This document shows, piece by piece, positions 5,281-5,368 of a stretch of DNA of 5,368 nt; position 1 is the stretch's first letter, and every line of letters begins with the position of its first letter. The position numbers were made by a program, and so were the translations under genes. Below the pieces are notes generated by a model that saw only the letters and a program-made list of their open reading frames with translations, ran no database searches and was not told the DNA's origin. The stretch is taken from NCBI RefSeq assembly GCF_001556045.1, contig NZ_LSIC01000166.1, forward strand, positions 1 through 5,368, written 5' to 3'. This DNA comes from Bradyrhizobium sp. CCH5-F6. GTDB taxonomy: Bacteria; Pseudomonadota; Alphaproteobacteria; Rhizobiales; Xanthobacteraceae.

Positions 5281-5368
5281 ATGGCGCACGACCTCTCCCT
5301 CGCCCAGAACCACGCTTTCGACCTCGCCCGCACCCTGATGGTCCCCGTCACGCTCTTTCAAGTCGCCG
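5281..5368 (+). CDS. Start of a small hypothetical protein gene, cut by window end
   Basis: ATG 5281 is preceded by GGAG (5270-5273) at 7 nt. The 29 visible residues read MAHDLSLAQNHAFDLARTLM followed by VPVTLFQVA: an amphipathic helix and then a beta strand. This is the style of small orphan proteins found next to DUF736 genes on alphaproteobacterial plasmids, but no family can be named from so short a piece. The frame stays open upstream to an ATG at 5119; the 5281 start is preferred because of its ribosome site. Confidence 0.55.
   Translation, partial: MAHDLSLAQNHAFDLARTLMVPVTLFQVA

Overview
The window looks like an accessory (plasmid, integrative element or island) stretch of an alphaproteobacterium. 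Three things suggest this: GC-rich DNA with strong G/C third positions, a DUF736-family gene (a family best known from alphaproteobacterial plasmids and conjugative elements), and short orphan genes with purine-rich ribosome sites, separated by GC-rich hairpins. No replication, transfer or resistance gene is visible. The species cannot be named from this sequence.

Layout from left to right, plus strand unless stated. (1) 1-336: the body of a DUF736 gene, cut by the window edge and carrying an in-frame TAA near its N-terminus; a terminator-like hairpin and a second long hairpin follow. (2) 491-823: a leader of about 169 nt, a 50-aa helical protein gene and a strong terminator ('module A'). (3) 961-1374: an orphan 137-aa protein gene. 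(4) 1439-1560 and 4123-4168: the two halves of a possible 55-aa ORF, split by an inserted intron. (5) 1561-4122, minus strand: a complete 2,562-nt group II intron with 5' GTGCGCC, a 621-aa reverse transcriptase/maturase/HNH protein, domain V, and domain VI with a bulged branch-point A. It has visibly lower GC than its flanks. (6) 4227-4248: a GC-rich hairpin; then 4292-4716: 'module B', a leader of about 164 nt, a 69-aa helical protein gene and a strong terminator. (7) 4717-5280: GC-rich sequence without a convincing gene, holding a second copy of the GC-rich hairpin. (8) 5281-end: the start of another small gene.

The most notable pattern is that modules A and B are related. Their leaders align over nearly their whole length and share a 39-nt box bounded by ATTTT and AAAAT. 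Their products share an LRA...IAERDA(I/L)LA helical core, and each ends in a Rho-independent terminator. This looks like a duplicated, separately transcribed small-protein cassette with a conserved untranslated leader. No function can be assigned. The group II intron is the only element with a clear biochemical role (self-splicing and retrohoming). It sits antisense to all neighbouring genes, so splicing of its own transcript cannot rescue the ORF it interrupts.
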